Positions 9,488-20,754 of a stretch of 64,000 nucleotides of DNA are shown here, piece after piece. Position 1 is the stretch's first letter. Each line of letters starts with the position of its first letter. This stretch comes from Pseudonocardia benzenivorans CB1190 (GTDB lineage: Bacteria > Actinomycetota > Actinomycetes > Mycobacteriales > Pseudonocardiaceae). The position numbers were made by a program, and so were the translations under genes. Location: assembly GCF_000196675.2 (NCBI RefSeq), contig NC_015312.1, positions 868,001 through 932,000 of the forward strand, read 5' to 3'. The notes beneath the pieces were generated by a model, which saw nothing but the letters and a program-made list of their open reading frames with translations, was not told where the DNA came from and ran no database searches.

Positions 9488-10792
9488 TCACGAGCGCTCC
9501 CCCGCCGAGCTCGGCGGCGGAGCAGTCGGTTCCGCGGCGGCGTCCGGCGCGGGAGCGGTGGCGTCCGGTGGCGGTACGGCCGCTTCCGCGGCGCTCGGCG
9601 GCGGCACGGTCGTGTCCACGCCGCGGCTCCCGCCGATGCGGGTGAGCCTGCGGGCCACGGGCTCCACGTAGCGCGTCACGATCGGGCCCATCACGGCCAT
9701 GATCAGGACGTAGCTCGTGGTGAGCGCGGCCAGGTCGGCCGGTACCGCGGCGTACCCCACGGCGAGCCCGGCGATGACGATCGAGAACTCCCCGCGCGCG
9801 ACGAGCGCGGCACCGGCACGCGCCCGGCCCAGCTTCCCGATCCCCTGTCGCTGCGCGGCCCACCATCCGGTACCGATCTTCGTCAACGTCGTCACGACGG
9901 CGAGCGCCACCGCGAACCCGAGCACCGGCGGGATGGACCTGGGATCGGTGTTGAGCCCGAAGACGACGAAGAACACCGCCGCGAACAGGTCGCGCAGCGG
10001 TTCGAGGAGCTTCGTGGCGTTCTCGGCGGTCGATCCGGAGATCGCGATGCCGAGCAGGAACGCCCCGACCGCCGCGGAGACCTGCATCGCCGACGCGAAC
10101 CCGGCGACCAGCAGGGCCGCCCCGAGCACCTTGAGCAGGAAGACCTCGCGGTCGGGACTGTCGACGATCGCCGAGACGAACCGTCCGTAGCGCAGTGCGA
10201 CGACCAGCACGACGGTGATCACCAGCAGCGAGATGCCGACGGCCGTGAGCCCGCCGAGGAAGCTGACCCCGGCGAGGATCGCGGTGAGGATCGGCAGGTA
10301 GAGGGCCATGACGAGGTCCTCGAACACCAGGATCGACAGCACGACCGGCGTCTCGCGGTTACCGATGCGGCCGAGCTCGGCCAGGACCTTGGCGACGATC
10401 CCCGACGAACTGATGTAGGTGACGCCACCCATGACGATCGCGCCGACGGGGCCCCAGCCGAGCAGCAGCGCGACGGCCACGCCGGGTGCGGCGTTGAGCA
10501 CGATGTCGAGCACGCCCGCGGTCCAGGACCGGCGCATCCCGGTGATCAGCTCCGACGCCGAGTACTCCAGGCCGAGCAGCAGCAGCAGCAGGACGACGCC
10601 GACCTCACCGGCCAGCGAGGTGAACTCGCCGATGTCGCCCAGCGGTACGAGCCCGCCCTGGCCGAACGCGAGACCGCCGAGCAGATAGAGCGGGATCGGG
10701 GAGAGGCCGATGCGGTGGGCGAGCCGGCCGAGCAGGCCGAGCCCGAAGAAGATCGCACCGAGTTCGAGGAGTTCGAGCGCGGTGTGGTTCAT
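9488..10792 (-). CDS. CPA2-type K+(Na+)/H+ antiporter membrane subunit (KhtU-like)
   Basis: The 434-residue product has about 12 hydrophobic segments of the Na_H_Exchanger fold (GLLGRLAHRIGLSPIPLYLL, GGVTYISSSGIVAKVLAEL, ILVFEDLVMALYLPIL with the transport Glu-Asp, and LVARGEFSIVIAGLAVGY). A cytosolic Pro/Ala-rich tail of about 50 residues follows. The ATG start overlaps the stop of the upstream TrkA-C subunit as TGATG, so the two are translationally coupled, as in KhtT/KhtU systems that expel K+. Which cation is moved cannot be read from sequence. Confidence 0.9.
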   Translation of the reverse strand: MNHTALELLELGAIFFGLGLLGRLAHRIGLSPIPLYLLGGLAFGQGGLVPLGDIGEFTSLAGEVGVVLLLLLLGLEYSASELITGMRRSWTAGVLDIVLNAAPGVAVALLLGWGPVGAIVMGGVTYISSSGIVAKVLAELGRIGNRETPVVLSILVFEDLVMALYLPILTAILAGVSFLGGLTAVGISLLVITVVLVVALRYGRFVSAIVDSPDREVFLLKVLGAALLVAGFASAMQVSAAVGAFLLGIAISGSTAENATKLLEPLRDLFAAVFFVVFGLNTDPRSIPPVLGFAVALAVVTTLTKIGTGWWAAQRQGIGKLGRARAGAALVARGEFSIVIAGLAVGYAAVPADLAALTTSYVLIMAVMGPIVTRYVEPVARRLTRIGGSRGVDTTVPPPSAAEAAVPPPDATAPAPDAAAEPTAPPPSSAGERS

Positions 10793-11274
10793 CAGCCCCG
10801 CTTGAGGATCTTGACGGCGTTGTCCAGCCCTTCGGCCGTCCCGACCGTGACGAGCAGGTCTCCCGCGGTCAGCGTGAAGTCCGGGGTGGGCGAGGCGTGC
10901 ACCTGCCCGGCCCGCATCACCGCGACGACGGAGACGCCGGTCCGGGTGCGCAACGCGGTGTCGCCGAGGGTCCGGCCGTCGAACGGGCAGCCGGCACCGA
11001 TCGGGAGCTGGCGGGTGTGGATGCCGGGGAGGTCGCGGTGCTCCTCGGTGAGCTGCGCGACGAGCTGCGGCGCGCCGAGGAGGTTGGCCAGTGCGCTGGC
11101 CTCCTCCATCGTCAGCGGGAGGGAGGCGAGGGCGGCATCGGGATCGTCGGACTTGGAGACGATGAGCTCGATCTTGCCGTCCCGGTGGGTGACGACGCCG
11201 ATGCGCCGGCCGGCGCGGATGGCGAAGTCCTTCCGGACACCTATACCGGGCAAAGGGGTCACCTCGACGTTCAC
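10792..11274 (-). CDS. TrkA-C domain regulatory subunit of the cation/H+ antiporter (KhtT-like)
   Basis: This is a 160-residue soluble protein. Its N-terminal domain (VEVTPLPGIGVRKDFAIRAG, residues 4-70) matches the KhtT N-terminal fold, and residues about 75-158 form a TrkA-C (RCK_C) domain (RTGVSVVAVMRAGQVHASPT, TAGDLLVTVGTAEGLD). In the known system KhtT gates the KhtU antiporter and binds c-di-AMP. The GTG start is chosen because it begins exactly at the conserved N-terminus. It is coupled to the downstream antiporter gene by a TGATG overlap. Confidence 0.88.
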   Translation of the reverse strand: MNVEVTPLPGIGVRKDFAIRAGRRIGVVTHRDGKIELIVSKSDDPDAALASLPLTMEEASALANLLGAPQLVAQLTEEHRDLPGIHTRQLPIGAGCPFDGRTLGDTALRTRTGVSVVAVMRAGQVHASPTPDFTLTAGDLLVTVGTAEGLDNAVKILKRG

Positions 11275-11324
11275 GCGAACACCGTATGTCGGGTCCGCGT
11301 GCCGGCGACAGGCATCGCCCCGGG

Positions 11325-11930
11325 TCAGGTGCAGAGGGACCGGACGGCGCGGGCCAGAGCGGAGCGATGCAGCTCGTCGAACCCGGCCCGGACGGCGGCG
11401 TGCCGGGCGGCGTCCTGCACGGTCCGGCCGCACGCGGCGCCGTCGCGACGGTCGGCGGTCGCGGCGAGCTGGTCGAGCAGCCCGGTGGTGATCCGGTCGA
11501 GGACGGGCCGGACGGTCGCGAGGTCGGTGCCGGGGGCGGGGGCGGCCGCCGGCTCGGCGGTCCAGTCCGAGAACAGCCCGTACTGCACGACCTTGCTGGC
11601 GGCGATCTGGTCCGCGAACACGGCGGCGACGACGTCGGGGTCGAGACCGCGCCCGGTGGCACCGGCCCGGGCGGCGTCGAGGACGACCTGCTCCCGCGCG
11701 GGGTCCTCGACCGGACCGCGGGAGGCCCACTTGGCGCGGGCGACGACGTCCCCGGTCTCGATGCGCGTCACGATCAGGTCCAGGAGCGGGTCGACACCGC
11801 TGTCGGCCGTGGAGTCGCCGACCGTCCGGACGGCCGGGCCCGCGGTCGGCGCGAGTGCGGCCAGCACGGCGAGCGCGCACACCAGGAGCGGCCCGGCGAG
11901 CAGGCGTCGACGGGGAGCGTGGGCGGGCAT
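11325..11930 (-). CDS. secreted chorismate mutase, AroQ gamma class
   Basis: The product (201 residues) has an N-terminal signal peptide (RRRLLAGPLLVCALAVLAAL) followed by an all-helical AroQ-gamma mutase domain: LLDLIVTRIETGDVVARAKW, EDPAREQVVLDAARAGA and FADQIAASKVVQYGLFSDW. Two cysteines near residues 175 and 200 could form the disulfide seen in Rv1885c-type enzymes. Chorismate mutase converts chorismate to prephenate; the function of exported forms is unclear. It is preceded after 12 bases by a methyltransferase gene on the same strand, which may be cotranscribed. Confidence 0.88.
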   Translation of the reverse strand: MPAHAPRRRLLAGPLLVCALAVLAALAPTAGPAVRTVGDSTADSGVDPLLDLIVTRIETGDVVARAKWASRGPVEDPAREQVVLDAARAGATGRGLDPDVVAAVFADQIAASKVVQYGLFSDWTAEPAAAPAPGTDLATVRPVLDRITTGLLDQLAATADRRDGAACGRTVQDAARHAAVRAGFDELHRSALARAVRSLCT

Positions 11931-11942
11931 GGAGGAGCCTCC

Positions 11943-12932
11943 TCAGCAGGACTGCAGGACCAGGACGTGGCGGCTGGACGACGTCGGCAGCGCCGCGCAC
12001 ACCCGCAGGCCGGCGGTCGCGGCGAGCGCGGTGAACTCGGCGTGGGTGCGCTCGTGGCCGCCGAACAGCACGAGCATCCGCAGGTCCTGGTGGGTGACCT
12101 CGCGACGGTGTCCGGGTGGGCCGTCGAGGAGCCGTTCGACGACGAGCACCCTCGCACCGGGCGCGGTGGCCGCGTCGGCGGCGCGCCGCAGAACGGTGGC
12201 GGCCGTGTCGTCGTCCCAGTCGTGCAGCACGTGGGCCAGCACGTACCGGTCGCCGCCGGGCGGGAGCGCCTCGCGGAAGTCACCGACGACGACGTCGACC
12301 CGGTGGGCGAGCTCCGGCCCGAGGGCGTCGGCCGCGGCCGCGGCGGGCCCCGGCCGTTCGACGAGGACGCCGCGCAGGTCCGGCCATCGCGTGAGCAGGG
12401 CCGCGAGGAGGTGGCCGCGGCCCCCGCCGACGTCGACGACGCAGCGCGCGCCCGCCCACACGTCGAGGCCGGCGACGGCGGGCACCCACTCGGCCGCGCG
12501 CGTGGTCATGAGCAGGTCGAACGACGTCGCCAGCGCGGGGTCGGCGGCGATCTCGGCCCACGGGTCACCGGGACGGCGTCCGGTGCGCAGCACGGCGAGC
12601 ATGCCGCCGGCGAACCGGCGGTCGAGGTACCCGCCTGCCCCGGTCCAGTCGAGCCTGGTGGACCAGTCCGAGCCGGCTGCGGCCAGCGGTGCCCCGATCG
12701 CCGTGAGCCGCACCGTGCCCGCCGGGTCCACGGCCACCACCCCCCGTGCGGCCAGGAACCCGACGAGCCGGCGCAGTGCCGGCGGATCGACCGCCAGCTC
12801 GTCCGCGAGCGCCCCCAGGGCGACCGACCGGCTGCCGATGGCCGCGGGCAGCCCGAGCGTCACCGCCGCCCGCAACGCCAGCGGCGTGACGAGGTCGGCG
12901 AGTCCGGCCAGTTCGGTCGTCGCCTCGTGCAC
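11943..12932 (-). CDS. SAM-dependent O-methyltransferase, family 2 (hydroxyneurosporene/plant-COMT type)
   Basis: The 329-residue product has an N-terminal winged-helix dimerisation domain (LALRAAVTLGLPAAIG and AVDPPALRRLVGFLAARGVV) and a Methyltransf_2 domain with SAM motif CVVDVGGGRGHLLAALL, acidic loop VVVGDFREALPPGGDRYVL and the HVLHDWDDDTAA motif holding the general-base His. The family methylates hydroxyls of small aromatic or polyketide-type metabolites. No biosynthetic cluster is nearby, so the substrate is unknown. The stop lies 12 bases before the chorismate mutase start. Confidence 0.88.
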   Translation of the reverse strand: MHEATTELAGLADLVTPLALRAAVTLGLPAAIGSRSVALGALADELAVDPPALRRLVGFLAARGVVAVDPAGTVRLTAIGAPLAAAGSDWSTRLDWTGAGGYLDRRFAGGMLAVLRTGRRPGDPWAEIAADPALATSFDLLMTTRAAEWVPAVAGLDVWAGARCVVDVGGGRGHLLAALLTRWPDLRGVLVERPGPAAAAADALGPELAHRVDVVVGDFREALPPGGDRYVLAHVLHDWDDDTAATVLRRAADAATAPGARVLVVERLLDGPPGHRREVTHQDLRMLVLFGGHERTHAEFTALAATAGLRVCAALPTSSSRHVLVLQSC

Positions 12933-13051
12933 GGCTCCGACGCTGCGGGATGCCGGGCGGGCCGCGCGACCCCGCGGCGAGTACTCGCCACGGACGGCGG
13001 GCGAGCGTTCGGGTGCTTACCATCCCGCTACGGCGGGAGGGGGCCTGGACC

Positions 13052-13771
13052 GTGGACGATGCCGGAATCCGCGATCGGGTGCGAGCGGCGCTGGACGAGT
13101 CCGCGTTCCGGGCACGTGCGGGCACCGTGCCGCCGACGCGGATGGTGACGGGCGCACGGACCCGGACGTGGTCGGTGCTGCGGTCGCTGCGCGCGAACGC
13201 CGCGCGGGAGATCCTGAGCTGCGACGACACGACGAACCTCATCCGGGCCGACGTGCCCGACCGGATCCGTGAGCTGGGTCCCCAGACCCTGACCGCCGCG
13301 GCCGAACGCGGGGTGGCGATCCGTCAGGTGACCACGCGGGCCGGGCTGGCCGCCGATCGGGACCTCGGCGCGATCGTGCACCGCGCGGGCGGGCAGGCGC
13401 GGGTTGTCGAGACGATCCCGTTCAAGATCTCGATCATCGACCGGCAGGTGGCGTGCCTGGCCACCGACCATTCCGTGCTCGCCGACGGGTTCCACCTGGT
13501 CCGTGACCCGGTGTTGGTGGCCGCGCTGGTCGCGGTGCACCGCCAGCTGTGGGGGACCGGCGAGGAGGCCGACCCCGGACCCGAGCTGCCTGGGCGGCTG
13601 GCGACGCTGGTACCGGCCCTGGCCTCGGGGGAACCCGACGACGTCGCCTGCCGCCGGATCGGGCTCTCGCCGCGGACCTACAGCCGCCGCGTCGCCGAGC
13701 TGCTCGCGGTGCTGGGTGTGCAGACGCGGTTCCAGGCCGGGATCGAGGCCACCCGCCGGGGCTGGATCTGA
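13052..13771 (+). CDS. LuxR-type HTH transcriptional regulator with TrmB/PLD-like sensor domain
   Basis: The 239-residue product has a middle region ([56 protein letters not shown]) typical of actinobacterial regulators in which a phospholipase D-like domain precedes a LuxR HTH. The C-terminus ([40 protein letters not shown]) is the HTH. The GTG start follows GGGAGG. It points away from the methyltransferase gene across a short intergenic region, so regulation of that operon is possible but unproven. Confidence 0.8.
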   Translation: MDDAGIRDRVRAALDESAFRARAGTVPPTRMVTGARTRTWSVLRSLRANAAREILSCDDTTNLIRADVPDRIRELGPQTLTAAAERGVAIRQVTTRAGLAADRDLGAIVHRAGGQARVVETIPFKISIIDRQVACLATDHSVLADGFHLVRDPVLVAALVAVHRQLWGTGEEADPGPELPGRLATLVPALASGEPDDVACRRIGLSPRTYSRRVAELLAVLGVQTRFQAGIEATRRGWI

Positions 13772-13865
13772 CCGCACCGACCCCGTCCGCCGGCGGTCCC
13801 GGCGCGGGTCGCCGCTTACCCGACGGCGGCGCGAGCGCCGTCGGGACGGGGAATACGCTGGCCAC

Positions 13866-15659
13866 ATGAGCTCCCGCGTGCTGACCGCCGTTGCGTGGCC
13901 CTATGCCAACGGCCCGCGGCACATCGGCCACGTCTCCGGTTTCGGTGTGCCCTCCGACGTCTTCTCCCGCTACCGGCGGATGGTCGGCGACCAGGTGCTC
14001 ATGGTCTCCGGAACCGACGAGCACGGCACCCCGATCCAGGTGCAGGCCGACGCCGAGGGGCTCACCCCGCGCCAGCTCGCCGACAAGTACAACGAGGTCA
14101 TCACCCGCGACCTGCAGGGGCTCGGGCTGTCCTACGACCTCTTCACCCGGACGACGACGTCGAACCACTACGAGGTCGTGCAGAACCTCTTCCTGGCGCT
14201 GCACAAGAACGGCTACGTCGTCTCGAAGACGGCGATGGGCGCGATCAGCCCGTCGACGGGCCGGACGCTGCCCGACCGCTACGTCGAGGGCACCTGCCCG
14301 ATCTGCGGCTACGACGGCGCCCGCGGCGACCAGTGCGACAACTGCGGCAACCAGCTCGACCCGGCCGACCTGATCAACCCGCGGTCGAAGATCAACGGCG
14401 AGGTCCCGCAGTTCGTCGAGACCGAGCACTTCTTCCTCGATCTGCCGGCGTTCGCCGAGTCGCTCGGCCAGTGGCTGTCGACGCGGACCGACTGGCGCCC
14501 CAACGTCCTCAAGTTCTCGGCGAACCTCGTCGAGGACCTCAAGCCGCGCGCCATCACGCGCGACCTCGACTGGGGCGTGCCCATTCCGCTCGACGGCTGG
14601 CGCGACCAGCCGATGAAGCGGCTCTACGTGTGGTTCGACGCCGTCATCGGCTACCTGTCGGCGTCGGTGGAGTGGGCCCGGCGCAGCCCCGACCCCGACG
14701 CCTGGAAGCAGTGGTGGACCGACCCCTCGGCCGAGGGCTACTACTTCATGGGCAAGGACAACATCGTCTTCCACTCCGTCATCTGGCCGGCGCTGCTGCT
14801 GGGCCAGAACGGTGCGGGCGACCGCGGCGGCGAGCCCGGCGTGTTCGGGACGCTGAACCTGCCCAGCGAGATCGTGTCGTCGGAGTACCTGACGATGAGC
14901 GGCTCGAAGTTCTCGACGAGCCGCGGCCGCGTCATCTACGTCGGCGACTTCCTGCGCGAGTTCGGCCCCGACGCGCTGCGCTATTTCATCGCCGTCGCCG
15001 GCCCGGAGAACCAGGACACCGACTTCACCTGGGACGAGTTCGTCCGGCGCACCAACTTCGAGCTGGCCAACGAGTGGGGCAACCTCGTCAACCGGTCGAT
15101 CTCGATGGCGCACAAGAACGTCGGCGCGATCCCGAAGCCGCTGGCGCCCGAGGCGGCCGACGCCGAGCTGCTCGCCGTCTCCAGGGCCGGGTTCGACACC
15201 GTCGGCGGACTGCTGGCGCGCAACCGGTTCAAGCAGGCCGCGGGCGAGGCGATGCGCGTCGTCACCGCGGCGAACCGGTACCTGTCCGACCAGGAGCCGT
15301 GGAAGCGCAAGGACGACCCCGAGCGCCGGGACACGATCCTGCACACCGCGCTGCAGGTCGTGCAGGACGCCAACACGCTGCTGACGCCGTTCCTGCCGCA
15401 CGCCGCGCAGCAGGTCCACGAGGCGCTCGGCGGCACCGGCGTCTGGGCGGCGCAGCCCGAGATCCGCGACGTCGACGACCTCGGCGACGGCCCGGGCTAC
15501 AAGGTCCTCACCGGCGACTACGCGACGGAGTCGGCACGCTGGGAGTCCACGCCGATCGAGACCGGCCGCCCGCTGGCCAAGCCGACGCCGATCTTCGCCA
15601 AGCTCGACCCCGAGCTGGGCGAGACCGGGCCGTCGTGGGCCCCGATCGAGCGCCCGTGA
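13866..15659 (+). CDS. metG: methionyl-tRNA synthetase
   Basis: This 597-residue class I synthetase charges tRNA-Met. Visible motifs are the HIGH-type [14 protein letters not shown], a CPICG...CDNCG zinc knuckle in the connective peptide (residues about 145-170), the tryptophan/acid pocket region [13 protein letters not shown] and the KMSKS equivalent KFSTSRG. The anticodon-binding domain follows ([17 protein letters not shown]). There is no C-terminal EMAP-like dimerisation domain, as expected for actinobacterial MetS. The ATG start matches the conserved N-terminus. It corresponds to Rv1007c in the conserved gene order, here with opposite orientation to the neighbours of that locus. Confidence 0.96.
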   Translation: MSSRVLTAVAWPYANGPRHIGHVSGFGVPSDVFSRYRRMVGDQVLMVSGTDEHGTPIQVQADAEGLTPRQLADKYNEVITRDLQGLGLSYDLFTRTTTSNHYEVVQNLFLALHKNGYVVSKTAMGAISPSTGRTLPDRYVEGTCPICGYDGARGDQCDNCGNQLDPADLINPRSKINGEVPQFVETEHFFLDLPAFAESLGQWLSTRTDWRPNVLKFSANLVEDLKPRAITRDLDWGVPIPLDGWRDQPMKRLYVWFDAVIGYLSASVEWARRSPDPDAWKQWWTDPSAEGYYFMGKDNIVFHSVIWPALLLGQNGAGDRGGEPGVFGTLNLPSEIVSSEYLTMSGSKFSTSRGRVIYVGDFLREFGPDALRYFIAVAGPENQDTDFTWDEFVRRTNFELANEWGNLVNRSISMAHKNVGAIPKPLAPEAADAELLAVSRAGFDTVGGLLARNRFKQAAGEAMRVVTAANRYLSDQEPWKRKDDPERRDTILHTALQVVQDANTLLTPFLPHAAQQVHEALGGTGVWAAQPEIRDVDDLGDGPGYKVLTGDYATESARWESTPIETGRPLAKPTPIFAKLDPELGETGPSWAPIERP

Positions 15660-15695
15660 GCGGCACTGGTCGCCATGGCGACCAGTGCCGCTCAC
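15656..15695. terminator. 40-bp perfect palindrome overlapping the metG stop
   Basis: The left arm GTGAGCGGCACTGGTCGCCA is followed directly by its exact reverse complement, so 20 base pairs can form with only the tightest loop at the centre. It contains the metG stop codon and ends 7 bases before the tatD start. There is no T-tract, which is usual for actinobacterial hairpin terminators. A near copy of the core (GGTCGCCATnGCGACC) lies at 32,042-32,081. Confidence 0.6.
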
Positions 15696-15702
15696 GAGCC
15701 GC

Positions 15703-16587
15703 GTGAGCGGCCCGTACGGGCGCAGGCCCCGGCCCGAGCCGCCGGAGCCGTTGCCGGCGCCGACGGTCGACGCCCACACCCATCTCGACGCGTGCGGCTG
15801 CGTCACGACCGACGACGTCGCCGCGGCGCTGGACCGGGCCGAGGCGGTGGGGGTCACGCGCGTCGTGACGATCGCCGACGACCTCGACGCCGCGCGGTGG
15901 GCCGTGGCCGCGGCGAACTCGGACTCCCGGGTCGCGGCGGCGGTCGCGCTGCACCCCACCCGCACGGCCGCCGTCTCCGAGGCCGACTTCGCCGAGATCG
16001 AGCGGCTGGCCGCCGATCCGCGGGTCGTCGCGGTGGGGGAGACGGGGCTCGACTTCTACTGGGACCACTCGCCGCCCGCGGCGCAGGAGACCTGGTTCCG
16101 GCGGCACGTCGACCTGGCCAAACGCCTCGGCAAGCCGCTGATGATCCACGACCGCGACGCGCACGCCGACGTGCTGCGCGTGCTGCGGGAGGAGGGCGCC
16201 CCGGAGACGGTGGTCTTCCACTGCTTCTCCGGCGACGCCGCGATGGCGCGCGAATGCGTCGGCGCGGGGTACGTGCTCTCGTTCGCCGGGCCGGTGACGT
16301 TCAAGAACTCCCACGACCTGCGCGCGGCCGCGGCGCTGGTGCCCGAGGACCGGTTGCTGGTCGAGACCGACGCGCCGTTCCTCACGCCGCACCCGCACCG
16401 CGGCAGGTCCAACGAGCCCTACTGCCTGCCCTGGACCGTCCGTGGCCTCGCGGCGGTGCGCGGGGTCTCCGACGAGCGACTCGCGGACACCGCCGGGCGC
16501 AACGCCGAACGGGTCTTCCGACTCGGTGAACTGCCGCCCGTCGTGCCCGACCTCGCTCTGGGCGCGGACGGCCGTCGCTCGCCGTAG
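15703..16587 (+). CDS. tatD: TatD-family metal-dependent deoxyribonuclease
   Basis: The 294-residue product is a TIM-barrel hydrolase with the family's metal ligands: VDAHTHLDAC (HxH), VAVGETGLDFYWD (Glu), MIHDRDAH, VVFHCFSGD and LLVETDAPFLTPHPHRGR. TatD nucleases act on DNA 3' ends and are linked to DNA repair and turnover. The GTG start at 15703 lies behind the palindrome; a start further upstream would fall inside it. Order metG-tatD-rpfB-rsmA matches other actinobacteria. Confidence 0.93.
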   Translation: MSGPYGRRPRPEPPEPLPAPTVDAHTHLDACGCVTTDDVAAALDRAEAVGVTRVVTIADDLDAARWAVAAANSDSRVAAAVALHPTRTAAVSEADFAEIERLAADPRVVAVGETGLDFYWDHSPPAAQETWFRRHVDLAKRLGKPLMIHDRDAHADVLRVLREEGAPETVVFHCFSGDAAMARECVGAGYVLSFAGPVTFKNSHDLRAAAALVPEDRLLVETDAPFLTPHPHRGRSNEPYCLPWTVRGLAAVRGVSDERLADTAGRNAERVFRLGELPPVVPDLALGADGRRSP

Positions 16588-18937
<2,350 letters not shown>

Positions 18938-18971
18938 CGGCCCGGCCGATGCGGCCGGGCATGATCCGAGG

Positions 18972-19826
18972 GTGAACGACGCACGGCTGCTCGGTCCTGC
19001 CGAGGTCCGCGGCCTTGCCGAGCGCCTCGGCATCCGCCCGACGAAGAAGCTCGGGCAGAACTTCGTGCACGACCCGAACACGGTGCGCCGCATCGTGAAG
19101 GCCGCCGAGCTCGGCTCCGACGACGTCGTCGTCGAGGTGGGGCCCGGCCTCGGGTCGTTGACGTTGGCGCTGCTGCCGGCGGTCGCGGCCGTGCACGCCG
19201 TCGAGATCGACCCCGTGCTCGCGGCGCAGCTGCCCGCCACCGTCGCGGAGTTCGCGCCCGGCCTCGCCGACCGGTTGACGGTCACGACCGCCGACGCCGT
19301 GCGCGTGCGCGCAGCCGAGCTCGCCGGCCCTGTCCCGACCGCGATCGTCGCCAACCTGCCCTACAACGTCGGCGTCCCGGTCCTGCTGCACCTGCTGGCC
19401 GAGCTGCCGGGTATCCGGCGCGGGCTGGTGATGGTGCAGGCCGAGGTGGCCGACCGGCTCGCCGCGCCCCCGGGCTCGAAGACCTACGGGGTGCCCAGCG
19501 CCAAGCTGGCGTGGTTCGCCGACGCCCGCCGCGCGGGCCCGGTGCCGCGGGCGGTGTTCTGGCCGGTGCCCAACGTCGACTCCGGCCTGCTCGCGTTCAC
19601 CTGCCGTCCCGCACCGTCCGACGTCCCGCGGGCCGACGTCTTCGCCGTCGTCGACGCCGCGTTCGCCCAGCGTCGCAAGGCCCTGCGCTCCGCGCTGGCC
19701 GGGTGGGCGGGTTCGCCGCCCGCTGCGGAACAGGCGCTCACCACGGCGGGGATCGACCCCCTGACCCGGGCCGAACGCCTCGGCATCACCGACTTCGCCC
19801 GCATCGCCGCCGCCCGCCCCGCCTGA
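18972..19826 (+). CDS. rsmA: 16S rRNA (adenine1518-N6/adenine1519-N6)-dimethyltransferase
   Basis: This is KsgA/RsmA, which dimethylates two adenines in helix 45 of 16S rRNA during 30S maturation; its loss confers kasugamycin resistance. The 284-residue product has the family N-terminus ([18 protein letters not shown]), SAM motif [16 protein letters not shown], and the catalytic [15 protein letters not shown] (NLPY). A C-terminal helical domain contains [14 protein letters not shown]. The GTG start is 35 bases after rpfB, so the two may share a transcript. Confidence 0.96.
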   Translation: MNDARLLGPAEVRGLAERLGIRPTKKLGQNFVHDPNTVRRIVKAAELGSDDVVVEVGPGLGSLTLALLPAVAAVHAVEIDPVLAAQLPATVAEFAPGLADRLTVTTADAVRVRAAELAGPVPTAIVANLPYNVGVPVLLHLLAELPGIRRGLVMVQAEVADRLAAPPGSKTYGVPSAKLAWFADARRAGPVPRAVFWPVPNVDSGLLAFTCRPAPSDVPRADVFAVVDAAFAQRRKALRSALAGWAGSPPAAEQALTTAGIDPLTRAERLGITDFARIAAARPA

Positions 19827-20187
19827 GCCGCCCGGGCGGTCGGTCGTCTCGCGCCGGCCGGACTGCCTGCGCGTCCCGGGCGACGGTGGTGGGGTTGCGC
19901 GCCCCCGGCCGCGCGCAACCTCAGTGCTGCCGACGCCCACGGACGACTGTGGGGTTGCGACCGGAGGTATGTCGCGTGCCTCGCGCCGGGCCGGTCGATT
20001 CCGCAGCAGGGCGTTCGTCGTCAGGCAGGAGCAGCGGATCGGCCCGGGGGATCGGCCCGGGGGATCGGCCCGGGGACCGTGAACTGTCGGTGTCGCGTGC
20101 CACGGTCGGGTGACAGGGAGGGCGGATGCGCTTATATTCCACGCGGAATAGTCCACGTGGGGTGATCGGGAAGGGAGTCGGGGGACC
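19827..20187. other. intergenic region after rsmA with hairpin and short repeats
   Basis: No gene is seen. A 10-bp perfect hairpin, GGTTGCGCGC (19893-19902) with GCGCGCAACC (19911-19920), probably ends the rsmA transcript. Three copies of GGATCGGCCCGGG start near 20036, 20049 and 20063. The last 60 bases hold the PadR promoter/operator. Confidence 0.55.
20131..20160. promoter_or_regulatory. candidate operator/promoter of the padR-efflux pair
   Basis: The sequence TATTCC-ACGC-GGAATA (20135-20150) is a perfect 6+4+6 inverted repeat. It is followed by the palindrome CCACGTGG (20153-20160), and overlaps the TTATAT stretch that could serve as a -10 box. PadR repressors usually bind such palindromes at their own promoter. 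The site is 28 bases upstream of the padR start. Confidence 0.55.
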
Positions 20188-20754
20188 GTGTCGATGACGG
20201 CGCTGGGGACGTCCGTGCTCGCCCTGCTCTGCGAGAAGCCGATGCACCCCTACGAGATGTACCGGCTGATGATGGAACGGCACGAGGGACGGGTCGTGAA
20301 GGTCCGGCCCGGCTCGCTCTACCACACCGTCGCCAGGCTGGCCGACGCGTCGCTGGTCGAGGCCGTCGGAACCGACCGGGAGGGCGGGCGTCCCGAGCGC
20401 ACGACCTACCGGGTGACACCGGCCGGCCGCGACGCCCTCCGGGCCTGGATCACCGAGAACCTCGGCGTCCCGGTCAAGGAGTACCCGCGGTTCCCGCTCG
20501 CGCTGGGGGAGGCGCACAACCTGCCCCGCGCCGAGGCGATCGCCCTGCTGCGCGCGCGGATCGACGCGCTGCAGGCCGACGTCGACGAGAGCGAACCCCT
20601 GCTCGCGGAGGCGATGACCCGCGTGCAGGAGGCCCACCTGCTGGACAACCACTACCTCATCGCGATGGCACGGGCCGAGATCGGCTGGTTGACCCGGCTG
20701 GTCGAGCGGCTCGAGACGAAGGAGCTGACATGGCCGTCGGAGGACAGGCTGTGA
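20188..20754 (+). CDS. PadR-family transcriptional regulator
   Basis: The 188-residue product has the PadR winged helix (SVLALLCEKPMHPYEMYRLM, VRPGSLYHTVARLADASLVE, PERTTYRVTPAGRDALRAWI) and a C-terminal Vir_act_alpha_C dimerisation domain (LRARIDALQADVDES to WLTRLVERLE). The family mostly represses drug or phenolic-stress genes. It overlaps the start of the following transporter by 25 bases, so it is very likely co-expressed with, and regulates, that transporter. The GTG start gives the conserved N-terminus (MTALGTSVLALL). Confidence 0.92.
   Translation: MSMTALGTSVLALLCEKPMHPYEMYRLMMERHEGRVVKVRPGSLYHTVARLADASLVEAVGTDREGGRPERTTYRVTPAGRDALRAWITENLGVPVKEYPRFPLALGEAHNLPRAEAIALLRARIDALQADVDESEPLLAEAMTRVQEAHLLDNHYLIAMARAEIGWLTRLVERLETKELTWPSEDRL

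Noticed and set aside
10897..13272. Long plus-strand frames across the KhtT-like, chorismate mutase and methyltransferase genes
   Set aside because: All three minus-strand genes have clear family motifs; the plus-strand frames are repetitive shadows.
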